Source: G963677445 sp963677445 (GTDB lineage Bacteria > Bacteroidota > Ignavibacteria > Ignavibacteriales > Melioribacteraceae). Taken from it: 64,000 nucleotides of DNA. The stretch covers positions 1 through 64,000 of the forward strand of contig CAXXGF010000034.1 in assembly GCA_963677445.2 (NCBI GenBank). Reading direction: 5' to 3'. Position numbers and translations under genes: made by a program. The notes below the pieces were generated by a model. The model was not told the origin of the DNA and ran no database searches. It worked only from the letters and a program-made list of their open reading frames with translations. Shown here piece after piece: positions 17,831 to 27,500 of this stretch (position 1 is the first letter of the stretch; each line of letters starts with the position of its first letter).

Positions 17831-19246
17831 TTAATAAAGAAATTTATACATTATTTCACTGAGCTGCTTTACATCAATCTTTTTAATGAGAATTTTTTTG
17901 TCTTTATCCAGCAGGTATAGTTGCGGTGAGGATTTAATATCATAAAGCTTTAATACCTCAGTAATCCGATATGGGTGACCCACATTTGTCCAGCCGGTAA
18001 TATGATTTTCCTCCAGAAAATCACGGCAGTTTTTTACATCATCTCCAACCGAAGTGCAAACTGTGAAAATTTCCAATCCCTTTTTGTAATACTTATCATA
18101 TAAATCCTTTAACTCAGGAATCTGATCTGTGCAAAGTTTACAGTTTTCCCTCCAGAAATAAAGCAAAGTAATTTCGGCATCCAATCCATGCAAACTAACT
18201 TCGGCTCCATGATGCCCGGGAAGTTTAAAGTCTGGCGCGACTTTCCCTATAAGAAGGGGCTCAAGCGCCTTTGCGTTACTGACTATCTTTTCGAGCTGCT
18301 CATCTTCTGTCCAGGGCGCCAGTCCTTTCGCGTAATAATTCAAACCAATATGCACATACACAGCATCCATGCCGATATACTTCGATTTCGCGTATTTATT
18401 CAGAAAATGGATAAGATAAAATTTGAAGGTTTCTTCAGATGGTTTCATCAGCTCCAGCACCTTGTCAATTGCCGCCGAAATTGTATCAGGTTCCTGTACG
18501 GTAAGTTTATCCACAAAATATTCAACTTTTTGAAATAACAATGGAGTTCGTAATAATCTCGAATCGCTCAGATCGATATTATCGAAATAGTGAGCCTGGT
18601 AATAACGCCATTGTTTGTTTTGAATCTCTGATTCGTTTCCCTGAAATTCAGGAAGCTGAATATCTTTCTGAGCCTTAATTAAGGAGGCTGTAAAAGAGCC
18701 GGGATTGTTTTCAATTATCTCCAGCTGCTGTTCAGCTACTTCACTACTTATCTTTTCGAGTTTTTCTTCAATCACATGCGCCTTTTCCTCACTGACGAGG
18801 TCCTTTTCCTTATTGAGCGGATCGGCTATTTTCCTCTTTTCATTCAGAAATTTCAGGTATGATAGAAATAATCTGTTTTCGGGAGCCTCTCCATAAATTT
18901 CAATATCGCCTGCCAGGTCATTCAAAGTTGTCCGTAAGCTAAACTGTTGATCATTTTTGTCAATAAGTATCTCAAAATAATTATTTTCAGGCGGGACCAC
19001 AACCATATACACTCCCCCCGGAAGAATTTCATCACCATGAAATACAAAGCTGTTATTTTCATTTACATAAGCTGTATCTTTTATATATGTATTATCTCCG
19101 TAATGATAAGCAAAATAAAGCTCGTTTTCTTCAAAGCCTTCAATCCTTACCTCTACTCTGTAACTATCCGAAGCATTAATTGTTGAAGCGACGAAAAGAA
19201 ACAGCGCGAATAGTGACAATAAATAAGTCCTGATAACCGATTTCAT
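17831..19246 (-). CDS. Secreted TlpA-like thiol-disulfide oxidoreductase with N-terminal DUF4369-like domain
   Basis: 471 residues. Signal peptide at 1-25 (SLFALFLFVASTINAS). A beta-rich N-terminal domain (about 27-125) resembles DUF4369, a helical middle domain follows, and the C-terminal thioredoxin fold (about 335-471) has the redox pair WRENCKLC with Cys369 and Cys372 and the cis-Pro in SSPQLYLLD. Such proteins act in the periplasm and keep partner cysteines reduced. The CKLC motif differs from the common CPxC. It is convergent with the metalloprotease gene. A second member of the same architecture is at 24020-25384. Confidence 0.85.
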   Translation of the reverse strand: MKSVIRTYLLSLFALFLFVASTINASDSYRVEVRIEGFEENELYFAYHYGDNTYIKDTAYVNENNSFVFHGDEILPGGVYMVVVPPENNYFEILIDKNDQQFSLRTTLNDLAGDIEIYGEAPENRLFLSYLKFLNEKRKIADPLNKEKDLVSEEKAHVIEEKLEKISSEVAEQQLEIIENNPGSFTASLIKAQKDIQLPEFQGNESEIQNKQWRYYQAHYFDNIDLSDSRLLRTPLLFQKVEYFVDKLTVQEPDTISAAIDKVLELMKPSEETFKFYLIHFLNKYAKSKYIGMDAVYVHIGLNYYAKGLAPWTEDEQLEKIVSNAKALEPLLIGKVAPDFKLPGHHGAEVSLHGLDAEITLLYFWRENCKLCTDQIPELKDLYDKYYKKGLEIFTVCTSVGDDVKNCRDFLEENHITGWTNVGHPYRITEVLKLYDIKSSPQLYLLDKDKKILIKKIDVKQLSEIMYKFLY

Positions 19247-19338
19247 TTTGCACCATCAGATTGTGACATAATATATAATTCAAATGCGCCGAATACTAAT
19301 TAAGTTCAATTGCCGGTTATATCTCAATTTGTCGTAAT

Positions 19339-20010
19339 CATAAACTGGCCAAGCCAGAAACAATGAGAAATTACGAATGACGAATTGGTTTTCCCGGAAA
19401 TAATTTTTTTGAATCGAATCTGCTTTGGAAAAGCAGCAATTATTGTAGCAAAAGATAGAATTAACCCGTACGATCCCTGGAGAGGATCGACAGAGCTCAG
19501 CTAATACAAAACTACAATCAGAATTGTCGCCCAAAACCTTGCCATCTCGCGGAAAATTTATTAGCTTCAGAACTCCTGACCTTTCGCAAAATGAAATCGC
19601 GGAAGTTTAGTGAAAATTATCATTCCCCAGGTCTTCAATAAAACGGTATTTCTTATTCTTAGAGCAAACGATAAAATAGATGTTTCATTTTAGAGGATGA
19701 AAAGTTGTCTCTGTCGTCCCTGACGGGACTTTTTGTGATTGAATGTTTCCCATTTACCCCACAATAAATTGCGGGGCTATTTTCTGTCAGCCTGTCCGAC
19801 GCGGCGGATCCCTGGCGGGACTTTCTTCCAGACTTCTATCCCGCGATTTTATTTTGCGAATGAATCCATGTAAGTTATTGTTTTTTGTAACCGGGATCAG
19901 GAGTTCTGAGCTTATGGAATAATTGTCAATTGTCCATTATCAACTATCAATTGCCGTATTCCTGATTAATTATTAATTTAAATTTTGCGTAGTATTTGAG
20001 CCCCTATGGA
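19339..20010 (+). repeat. Modular A/B-ended dispersed element, copy 4, interrupted by a MITE
   Basis: End A (CATAAACTGGCCAAGCCAGA) is at 19339-19358. End B variant (TTTTGCGTAGTATTTGAGCC then CCTATGGA) is at 19983-20010. The AT-rich module near end B (flanks of 19563 and 19913, GGAAAATTTATT / AGCTTATGGAATAATTGTCA) is split by the MITE at 19568-19908. Confidence 0.65.
19568..19908 (+). mobile_element. MITE with 12-bp terminal inverted repeats, copy 1
   Basis: 341 bp bounded by CAGAACTCCTGA (19568-19579) and TCAGGAGTTCTG (19897-19908). The 5-bp target duplication AGCTT flanks it at 19563-19567 and 19909-19913. Sub-terminal inverted repeats TTCGCAAAATGAAATCGCGG / CCGCGATTTTATTTTGCGAA lie inside. 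The interior contains GTCCCTGACGGGACT and CCCCACAATAAATTGCGGGG hairpins. No open frame for a transposase. A second copy is at 61860-62182. Confidence 0.9.
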
Positions 20011-20028
20011 CTACTCCTGCTCAGATCT

Positions 20029-21885
20029 TTAAACCTTCACCTTCATCTCACATTCTTTGCAATCAAAATCAAGCATAAGTTTTTTACCTGATTCATCGAT
20101 CAGAAAAAGAGGTTCTTTGAAATGTGGTTTCTTTTCTTTTTTACACATTTCCAGTTCATTAAGTATACAATATTTGGTAAACATCACCTCTTTATCCTTC
20201 ATGTCCGGTTCCGCTTCAGCTCCTTTGCCTATCTCTTTTACACCATGCGTTTTATAAAATTTCTCAGCAAAACTGTTAATAACATTTCCCCGGTAATCCA
20301 GAATTTTCATAGGGTAAACCGCCTTCGCCGATCTTTTACCCGGATTCATGACAGGCCTTTTCAACTCCCTTTCTGCGAGAAGCTTTTCGAGAATTTCCCT
20401 CCTGAAGCTATTGAGTACCGAAACCGGAATAAAGGGAATATCCGCAATTTCAATAACTACATCATTAACATTAAATATGGTATCCCCCGATTTACTCAGT
20501 TGTTTTTTAATCGCCGAAATGCTTTTTTCCCTGTTTTTAGCTTTTTCAAATTCTCCATTCAGTCCTGATTCAACTACATTATCATCCTCATCTTTCGCGT
20601 AGAGTTTAATTTTATTCTCCCCACCCTTAACCTTGACAATTACATTTATTTTCCGGGGCGCTCCTGCGGAGCTCAGCGCTTTATGGAAATCATGATCATG
20701 ATTCCTGAAAATCTCCATACCGGGAAATATACTAAGAATCTTTTCGGGGAATATTTTTCCATCCTCAAATTTATAAACCGAAGTTCCTTCCAGTTCTCCC
20801 GTCTTGTTAAAGTAAGTGATGCCATCCCCGGGCGTTAAAAATATTCCCTTGTTATTAAGTATAAAATAATTGTTCATCACCTTCCTTACCCTTCCAACGA
20901 ATTCCCCTCTCATTTTGGGTGAATTTATTGCTCCCGGTTTTTGCCTTCCCCCTTTAAGAAAGTAACTTGTAAAACCTCTGTTAAAACTTTTAGCGGGATC
21001 GGGAGTAAAATCGGATGTACTTTTCCCGGATGAACTTTTCGCTGCTCCCCGCTTCTCCAGAATATAATCGAGCCGCTTTCTGTAATAGGCGACAACATTC
21101 CTGACATAAGAGCTGCTTTTAAGTCTTCCTTCAATCTTAAAGGATGTTATCCCGGCATCCAGCAGATCAGCCAGATGATCGGATAAATTCAGGTCTTTGA
21201 GTGATAATAAATACTTCCCTTTTTCGATCATTTTCCCGGCTGAATCGACAAGGTCATATTTTTTTCTGCATGGCTGCGCGCATTCCCCCCTGTTCGCGCT
21301 TCTTCCACCCGCGGCATAACTCAGGTAACACTGCCCGCTATAAGACACACATAAAGCGCCATGAATAAAAAACTCCAGTTCAATATCCGGCGCGGCGGCG
21401 CTGATTTTTTTTATCTGCTTCAGTGAAAGCTCCCTCGCCAGGATTACTCTTTTAAAGCCAACATCCCGCAAAAATTTTATTTTGTCCGGATTCCTGTTAT
21501 CTGTCTGTGTACTCGCTATTAAAGGAATAGGTGGAAGTCCCGCCTCCAAAAGTCCCATATCCTGAATTATCAGCCCGTCAGCGCCAAGCTCATATAACCG
21601 GCAACTTAATTTCACAGCCTCCTCAATCTCAGGGTCATGGAGCAGCGTATTAAGCGTTACATATACCCTGGCATAATACTGGTGAGCATATTTAATAAGG
21701 ATTTCTATATCAGCGACGCTGTTCCCGGCATTTTTTCTTGCCCCGAATTTCGGAGCGCCTGTATATACCGCGTCCGCCCCGGCATTTATCGCCTCAATTC
21801 CCGCTTCAAGATTTCCCGCAGGGGCAAGGAGCTCTGTTTTATTGTGTATATTCAAATTATTTTGTTTTATAATAATGGTTGGCAA
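20029..21885 (-). CDS. U32 family protein, RlhA (23S rRNA hydroxylase)-like
   Basis: 618 residues. The N-terminal U32 domain begins ELLAPAGNLEAGIEAINAGADAVY and carries the family signature EFFIHGALCVSYSGQCYLS around residues 170-190, with the Cys cluster RGECAQPCRKKYDL that in YdcP/RlhA relatives belongs to the Fe-S centre. A DUF3656-like middle domain and a C-terminal extension ending DFDCKECEMKVKV (extra CxxC) follow. RlhA hydroxylates C2501 of 23S rRNA. The length is close to E. coli RlhA (about 650). The start is uncertain: TTG 21885 is the first codon of the frame, and no ATG occurs before about residue 110. It is co-directional with the TA remnant upstream. Confidence 0.8.
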   Translation of the reverse strand: MPTIIIKQNNLNIHNKTELLAPAGNLEAGIEAINAGADAVYTGAPKFGARKNAGNSVADIEILIKYAHQYYARVYVTLNTLLHDPEIEEAVKLSCRLYELGADGLIIQDMGLLEAGLPPIPLIASTQTDNRNPDKIKFLRDVGFKRVILARELSLKQIKKISAAAPDIELEFFIHGALCVSYSGQCYLSYAAGGRSANRGECAQPCRKKYDLVDSAGKMIEKGKYLLSLKDLNLSDHLADLLDAGITSFKIEGRLKSSSYVRNVVAYYRKRLDYILEKRGAAKSSSGKSTSDFTPDPAKSFNRGFTSYFLKGGRQKPGAINSPKMRGEFVGRVRKVMNNYFILNNKGIFLTPGDGITYFNKTGELEGTSVYKFEDGKIFPEKILSIFPGMEIFRNHDHDFHKALSSAGAPRKINVIVKVKGGENKIKLYAKDEDDNVVESGLNGEFEKAKNREKSISAIKKQLSKSGDTIFNVNDVVIEIADIPFIPVSVLNSFRREILEKLLAERELKRPVMNPGKRSAKAVYPMKILDYRGNVINSFAEKFYKTHGVKEIGKGAEAEPDMKDKEVMFTKYCILNELEMCKKEKKPHFKEPLFLIDESGKKLMLDFDCKECEMKVKV

Positions 21886-21915
21886 ACATTAATGTGGAAA
21901 AACATCCCCGGATTT

Positions 21916-22014
21916 TTAATAATTTTCAAAAATTATTATTGAATCTTCGAAAAATGGCTCCCTTGTCAGAATCAGGTCTGATATTACGTCGGAATCAAGA
22001 AAAACTTGTTTCAT
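21916..22014 (-). pseudogene. Truncated PIN-domain toxin (N-terminal fragment)
   Basis: 32 residues, MKQVFLDSDVISDLILTREP then FFEDSIIIFENY. This is the first strand and helix of a VapC-type PIN ribonuclease with the first catalytic Asp (LDSDV). It then meets a stop at 21916-21918 only 31 bases from the next gene's start, leaving no room for the remaining ~100 residues. Its ATG overlaps the antitoxin stop (TTATGA), the typical antitoxin-toxin coupling. The nuclease cannot be functional. Confidence 0.75.
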
Positions 22015-22256
22015 AAGTATTTTCCGGCAATCTCATCAGTCAGCATTATTTTCTCATCGAAATCTTCAGGCAACTTAACTGAACCGGCCAGTTTCCTGGT
22101 AATTGGAGGTAAGTCCTCCATTTTTTTCTGCCGGGAGCTCAACTCTTTTAAATAACTCTCAATAATTGCAGAGAGGCTCAATTGATTTTTCCTGGCATAT
22201 CTTTTAGAAGCTTCAATTACTTTTTTATCCATTTCTAAAATAATTTTGTCTGTCAG
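22011..22256 (-). CDS. DUF6364-type ribbon-helix-helix antitoxin, probable non-ATG start
   Basis: From the ATG at 22232 the protein has 73 residues (MDKKVIEASKRYARKNQLSL...). The preceding in-frame codons encode LTDKIILE, the beta-strand expected before this helix in the family. A ribosome site GGAGGT lies at 22266-22261 on the minus strand, four bases before an in-frame CTG at 22256-22254. No ATG, GTG or TTG is available in frame there. The full gene (81 residues) therefore probably starts at CTG 22256, or the original ATG has mutated. It represses its own operon in known systems and would neutralise the PIN toxin, here truncated. Confidence 0.6.
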   Translation of the reverse strand: MTDKIILEMDKKVIEASKRYARKNQLSLSAIIESYLKELSSRQKKMEDLPPITRKLAGSVKLPEDFDEKIMLTDEIAGKYL

Positions 22257-22503
22257 TTCAACCTCCGGATTAGTAGTAAAATAGTAGAAATATTCTTTTT
22301 TCGCAAGATAAATTTACTATAGCGCAGATGCAAAATAATTGGGTTGCCCATTCAATCAAAACTTAAAAAGAAAAATTCTTAAAAATAGTCCCCTCGTAGA
22401 GATTATTTTTTTGACTTTGAGGAGATATAACGTGAATAAATATCCGATAATTGTTTATTCCCCGCCCTCTTTGCTGCAACCTGAGGTAACCTCAAGCGCT
22501 CGC
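22257..22503. other. Intergenic stretch with a possible micro-ORF
   Basis: On the plus strand GAGGAG (22420-22425), seven bases, then GTG 22432 opens a 27-codon frame (MNKYPIIVYSPPS...) ending TAG 22515, overlapping the 3' end of the convergent gene. It may be a 5' gene fragment or chance. Confidence 0.25.
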
Positions 22504-23838
22504 CTATTTGATTAGCGACATCTTTTTTACTTCGATAAAATCACCGGCTGATATCTGGTAAAAATATGTTCCGGAAGCCAGCGCGGAACCATCGAATTTT
22601 AATCTATGGCTGCCCGCTTCCATCTTCTGATTCAAAGGTTCAGCAACCACTTCACCAAGAATGTTAAATATTTTGACACTCACCTTGACATCTTCAGGCA
22701 GGCTGAATTTAATCATAGTTGAAGGATTAAAAGGATTGGGATAGTTCTGACTAAGATCGAAATTCAAAGGTATTTCAAGAGATGTTACTTCAATATATTT
22801 CACCGTTTCATTGGTGATAATTATTTCTTCACCCGGAGCGATAGTCACATCGAGCAATTCTCCGTTAAATGTGTCCCTTAGCCGCAGCGATATATCCCCG
22901 GCCTGTATTTTCAGAGGGTACCGCGCACCTGAAATTTGGATTATATTCGCGCCCGATTGAAGATCAGCGGCCATCATATTACCCGCGAAACGAACATCAA
23001 ACGCCCCTTCGGGAGGAAGAGGCGGCAGCTCAGCTTTTCCTGTCATTTGTGAATTGATAAAAAGCGAAGTTTTATTACCGGCATTGTCTGCGATTAAAAT
23101 CCTTGAGGAACCGCTTAGTTTATTTTCATTGCCCGCGACTCTCTTTTTTAAAGACTGATTAATAACTATCTCTCCTGATTCTGCTGATTTTACCCAGTAT
23201 CCATACCCGGGAGAAAGAATATCAGCTATATTATATCCCTGCTGATAAAGGAAAAAAGAAGAGGTAATAATATCGGCCGGCTGGGTAACTATATTGTCGG
23301 CATCAAATTCTTCATTATAAACACCTATCATATTCCAGCCCGCATTGAGCTGGATATTGTCAGTAATTTGCTCCCCGCTGATACTGATATTTTCCTGTGA
23401 ATCAAATTTCAGCCAGTATCCATAACCCGGTTCAAGAATATCGGCGCTGAAATATCCATTCTCAAAATGAAACGCGTTTGAAACAGCCGCGGGAAACAAT
23501 GAATTCAGGGACATATCTTCAGCCATAGCCGGAACGGAAATAATATTCCAGTCGGCATTTACCGAAAATGTGGATGTGATTCCCAATAGTGAAGGACCGT
23601 ATCCTTCAGCGTCAAATGTCATTCTTGATACATCCGATATCAGCGAAGAGCCCGATTGATTGTCTGTCAAATGAAAATTTATTGAATCACCGGAACTGCT
23701 GAAGGTTATTTTTCTCAATGATTCAACAGGAGCATTCCTGAAACTCCCGTCGGAATATTTTACATTCAGGTAGTCCTGCCCATTTATTATAATGAAAAGA
23801 AAAACAATTACCATAAATGTCATTTTGACCAGTTTCAT
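22504..23838 (-). CDS. Secreted protein with T9SS C-terminal sorting domain
   Basis: 444 residues from the ATG at 23838, which follows GGAGGTCCGAA; an upstream in-frame start would put extra charged sequence before the signal peptide. Signal peptide at 1-21 (MKLVKMTFMVIVFLFIIING). The middle has two repeats of about 75 residues, each with AGWN(M/I)I or DWNIISVP and closing with PGYGYW(L/V)K. The last 90 residues are a T9SS type A sorting domain: SQNYPNPFNPSTMIKFSLPE, then a GxVVAE turn, then SGTYFYQI and a basic end KKMSLIK. The protein should be exported through the Sec and type IX routes and anchored or released at the cell surface. Role unknown. Confidence 0.85.
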   Translation of the reverse strand: MKLVKMTFMVIVFLFIIINGQDYLNVKYSDGSFRNAPVESLRKITFSSSGDSINFHLTDNQSGSSLISDVSRMTFDAEGYGPSLLGITSTFSVNADWNIISVPAMAEDMSLNSLFPAAVSNAFHFENGYFSADILEPGYGYWLKFDSQENISISGEQITDNIQLNAGWNMIGVYNEEFDADNIVTQPADIITSSFFLYQQGYNIADILSPGYGYWVKSAESGEIVINQSLKKRVAGNENKLSGSSRILIADNAGNKTSLFINSQMTGKAELPPLPPEGAFDVRFAGNMMAADLQSGANIIQISGARYPLKIQAGDISLRLRDTFNGELLDVTIAPGEEIIITNETVKYIEVTSLEIPLNFDLSQNYPNPFNPSTMIKFSLPEDVKVSVKIFNILGEVVAEPLNQKMEAGSHRLKFDGSALASGTYFYQISAGDFIEVKKMSLIK

Positions 23839-24019
23839 TTCGGACCTCCGGTAAAGACGATAAATTTCAACATAGAAAAACAAATAAAATTTCAATTGTA
23901 TTGATTTAATATAAGTCAAATAGAATTAATCCGCATCCGAAATCTTTTATTTTCATGCGGGATTCATCTTATAAACAAATAAAAGGAGGTAATAATAGTA
24001 AATTTCCTCCCTGAAATTT

Positions 24020-25384
24020 CTACTTTTGTAAAACCTGGCTGAGCATCCTCTTTAATTCTCTGATATTCGCCGGTCTTCCAATTATCCTCTTTTTATGGTC
24101 AGTCAGAAACATAGTCGGAGTCGCGTAAACAGAATAATCAATCGCGGTTTTCCCTGACCAGCCTGCTTTTTCAATTACATGAATAAAATCAAACTTTTTC
24201 TTCTCAACATATTCCTGCCATACTTTATTATCCTCATCCAGCGAAATCGCTACTATTTCCAGTTTATCCTTTTCCACCGTTTTGAGAAAATCATTCAATT
24301 CGGGAAGTAATTCATTGCAGTGAGGGCACTCAATCGAATAAAACAAAAGCAAAATATTTTCCGCCTCAACATCGTTTAGTTTTAGCAGGTCATCATTTCT
24401 GTCCGGAAGGGAAAATTCCGGAACTCTTTCCCCTTTCCCGAACTTTTTTGCCTGCTCAATTCTTTTCGCGATCGCGTTCTCAAGCATTTCATTCAGGCAC
24501 AAGTCATCCCTGACCACATAATTTTCCACAATGTAATCAATAATCAGATCAAACCCGAACTGCCTGAATCCGTTTACCAGGTAATCAACAATATGCTGAT
24601 AAACCAAAAGATCGGCGCGGGCTTTAACAAGCAAGGTATCAATTGCTTTCATAAACTCCTGCTCAAGCTCTCCTTTCGAAAGGTTCGGATTACGATAATA
24701 TGTAAGATATTCTATCGCTTTATTTGTAAAAACATCTGAGTATATAAGATCATAATCATTAAAATCAACCTTATCGAGAGCGTGTTTTTTCAGGTATTCA
24801 AGCTGTGGTCCGGGAGGAAGAATCATATCAACAACCGGAAGCTGCGACGATTTGATATACCTGGCAATAAAACTACCCTTATCTTTTTGTGATTCACTAT
24901 TAACAAAATCGAGGTAATCATTCCTGAGCTTCAACAGAGTATTCCTTGTAAAGGAATAATATTCATCATCGCGGGGATAATTCGTGAGGATCAACTGAAG
25001 CAATTCACTTTTTATTTTAAAATCCCTGTTGAGTTTCAGCAACCGGAAATAAAGTCTGTTGCTTTCAGATTTGACAATTTTAAGACTGTCCGTTATCGCT
25101 TTAATACCAGTTTCCAAAACAACATCGCCACCATCATAAATAAAATTCAGGAAATGACTCTCGTCAATTTTTAAGCGGTATATTCCATAATTGTTTCCCT
25201 CGAGATCAACTGAATATTTTTCCTCTGAATATTTAAGTGAATCAATCAATCTTAGGGTTTCCCCTTCCAAAATAAATAATTCAGCAGGTTTATCTGTACC
25301 TTTGATGATGATTGAAATTTGCTGGGCATTGACTAAATGAAAAGTGATCAAAACCAGAAAAAAGAAAAGTAATTTTCCCCTCAT
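24020..25384 (-). CDS. Secreted TlpA-like thioredoxin-fold protein
   Basis: 454 residues from the ATG at 25384, which has GGAAGAG eight bases upstream; a longer frame lacks a ribosome site. Signal peptide at 1-20 (LLFFFLVLITFHLVNA). N-terminal DUF4369-like beta domain, helical middle, C-terminal thioredoxin fold with IECPHC (Cys353, Cys356) and cis-Pro in ATPTMFLTD. Same layout as the protein at 17831-19246, but with a DsbA-type CPHC pair, so the two likely have different redox potentials. Periplasmic reductant or metal/cytochrome maturation factor by family. Confidence 0.85.
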   Translation of the reverse strand: MRGKLLFFFLVLITFHLVNAQQISIIIKGTDKPAELFILEGETLRLIDSLKYSEEKYSVDLEGNNYGIYRLKIDESHFLNFIYDGGDVVLETGIKAITDSLKIVKSESNRLYFRLLKLNRDFKIKSELLQLILTNYPRDDEYYSFTRNTLLKLRNDYLDFVNSESQKDKGSFIARYIKSSQLPVVDMILPPGPQLEYLKKHALDKVDFNDYDLIYSDVFTNKAIEYLTYYRNPNLSKGELEQEFMKAIDTLLVKARADLLVYQHIVDYLVNGFRQFGFDLIIDYIVENYVVRDDLCLNEMLENAIAKRIEQAKKFGKGERVPEFSLPDRNDDLLKLNDVEAENILLLFYSIECPHCNELLPELNDFLKTVEKDKLEIVAISLDEDNKVWQEYVEKKKFDFIHVIEKAGWSGKTAIDYSVYATPTMFLTDHKKRIIGRPANIRELKRMLSQVLQK

Positions 25385-25511
25385 AACAAATTCTCTTCCA
25401 ACTTTTATTTTAAAAAACATGTATAAACTTAAACTGGTCAACCCGGAACAAATTTGTAAAATAATAATGATCAAAAATGATTAATATTTACACTACCTGA
25501 AAATAACAAAA

Positions 25512-26382
25512 TTACTCTTTTACAAAAATAATTTTTTCTACCGCTGCCCTGAAAAAATCTTTCGACCATATATCAAAAACCTCACTATTATCGATAAAAG
25601 GTTGCACATCATTTACCGCCTGAGCTATATCCGGCTCTTCAATTCTTTGACAAATCAACTTGTAAGAATTTTTTCTCAGAAAGTGGATCAGAATCGCGGT
25701 AATCTCCTGAGTCCCTCATACGGGATTCAAGGTGCTTAAGATTTAGCTTAGGGTATTTGGATACATACCAGGTAAAATCATACCAGTCACGGCCTTTAAT
25801 CCTCGTTTTCCATTTACGACATAATACAGCATGCATCTTTCCTGCAAATAGTGAAGGCAGTGTGAATGCCCTGACCGCAAACTGAACCGGCTTGAAAACA
25901 TATTTCATCTCGGTGTTAAAATCCGGAGGAGGAATTGTATCCACTTCCAGCTTTATTTTTAGTGAAGCCTGCCTGTTTATTCCCCTGATAAGATTTTCCG
26001 GAACTTCCACTTTTAATAACTGCATATATGTACTCGTTTTTATAAAAGCCGAGTCAATCTGCGTTCTGCTTTTTTTAATTTTTCTTTCAAAGTTCACATC
26101 AAAACCCCAGTCATGTAGTTCTCTTGTAATCGTATTGCCAAATTTATCAAAATCAAATTCGGCGGTTTTTAAGAGAGAAAAGTCAAGATCTTCCGAGTAT
26201 CTGTCGAGCTGATATAGCACACGTAACGCGGTTTCCCCGTAAAAAGCAGCCTGATCAAAAAATTTAGCTCTCCATAACGCGAATAAGGTCAAAGATTGCA
26301 ATAGTTCCCGTAAATACTGTAACAGTTCCGCTTCGGATTTCGGAGTCTTTCCTCTAAAAAAATCGATCATTAACTCATTCAT
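25512..26382 (-). CDS. AbiEii/AbiGii-type nucleotidyltransferase toxin, one frameshift
   Basis: The 5' frame (26382 down to a stop at 25639) gives 247 residues with the nucleotidyltransferase core GETALRVLYQLDRYSEDLDF, the family's GGTALxxxYxxxRxSEDxDF motif. After GLSEKK-like sequence the frame changes: the other frame continues KLICQRIEEPDIAQAV ... FDIWSKDFFRAAVEKI to a stop at 25512. Removing one A from the A6 run near 25670-25675 joins both into 289 residues, the normal length with the family C-terminus. AbiEii transfers nucleotides to tRNA or other RNA and is held in check by AbiEi. No AbiEi gene is recognisable next to it, so it may be an orphan or broken toxin. Confidence 0.7.
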
Positions 26383-27500
26383 CGCTCATTAGCTCCCTTT
26401 TGGCAAATTTAACAAACCAATTAATTTTTCTTGAAGCATAAACTTTGTTATAAAATTGGTTCTATATGAAATACAGTGGGTGATTTTTGTCTTGTCCATA
26501 GGACTCCTCTGGAGACACAAAAATTAACTCTCCTTCGGCGAGCAGGCAAAAAAAGTCAAGGCTGCAAAAAATAAGCTGAAAATCAATTCTCTCCACTAAA
26601 ATGAAAGAACCCGGCACATAAAAAGACATGTGTCTCAAACAGCTTTCCTTTTTTAACGCTACGTTCATTTGCTTTTCTTAACGCTTATTTTTTGAGGTCG
26701 CCTTAATAGATAAAAACAATATTGAGAGAGGATAACGAAATATTCTTACTGTTATTATTCTGCCAGTTTATGGAAGAGGATTATAAAATAGTTGCATTTC
26801 AAAATACGTGATGTCAGGAGCTCTGTAATAGTTTATGAGTGTATATTTATGTCCATTCAATGAACGGCTGTCCTTTCATTACCCACTGGATTTTATATAG
26901 AACCAAAAAATTGTGTTCTGTAACTCGTTGTATAACAACAACATAGCAAAATTATATATTTTGGTGAAAATCATAAATTGCTATGTTACAATAAGTTATG
27001 ATTTGTGTAGTGCCTTACAAATTAAGTGGTTGTATTTCAAATACTTAAGGCATCACGCTCGGAAATGGGGTTAGAGAATAAAGTTTCATATATTATAAAA
27101 TAATAAGAGTATATACTAATATTAATATACTTAACAAAATATAACAGCAACAGAAAAACAAACAATAATAACCGCATCGAAATTGAAATATTCCACAAAT
27201 TTTTCTGTTATTTACTAAAAAAAAAAAATTTGCTTACGATAATGTTCATAGAATTTTCGCACAGGTTGACTGGTCCTGTAATACTTTAGACTTCAATAAG
27301 ACAAAAATTAAAAGATTTTTTCAATAGCGTTGATCCTATTGTCACAAAATAAGAAATTCATTCAGCTTAAGTGACGATCAATTCTAAACAGGCTTTTTAT
27401 GTCATAAAATAACAAGTCCTGCAAACAAATGTTATGTAACTGTATATAAAAAAACACAATGATCAAAAATCTATCACAATAAATATAAATGAGAGACTAT
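26383..27500. other. Long AT-rich intergenic stretch
   Basis: About 1.1 kb with no convincing gene. A 68-codon minus-strand frame at 26462-26668 has unlikely composition and no ribosome site. It probably holds the promoter of the chemoreceptor gene and decayed DNA where an AbiEi partner might once have been. Confidence 0.5.

Noticed and set aside
26462..26668. 68-codon minus-strand frame before the AbiEii gene
   Set aside because: The sequence shows no AbiEi-like features, no ribosome site and an unlikely amino-acid composition.
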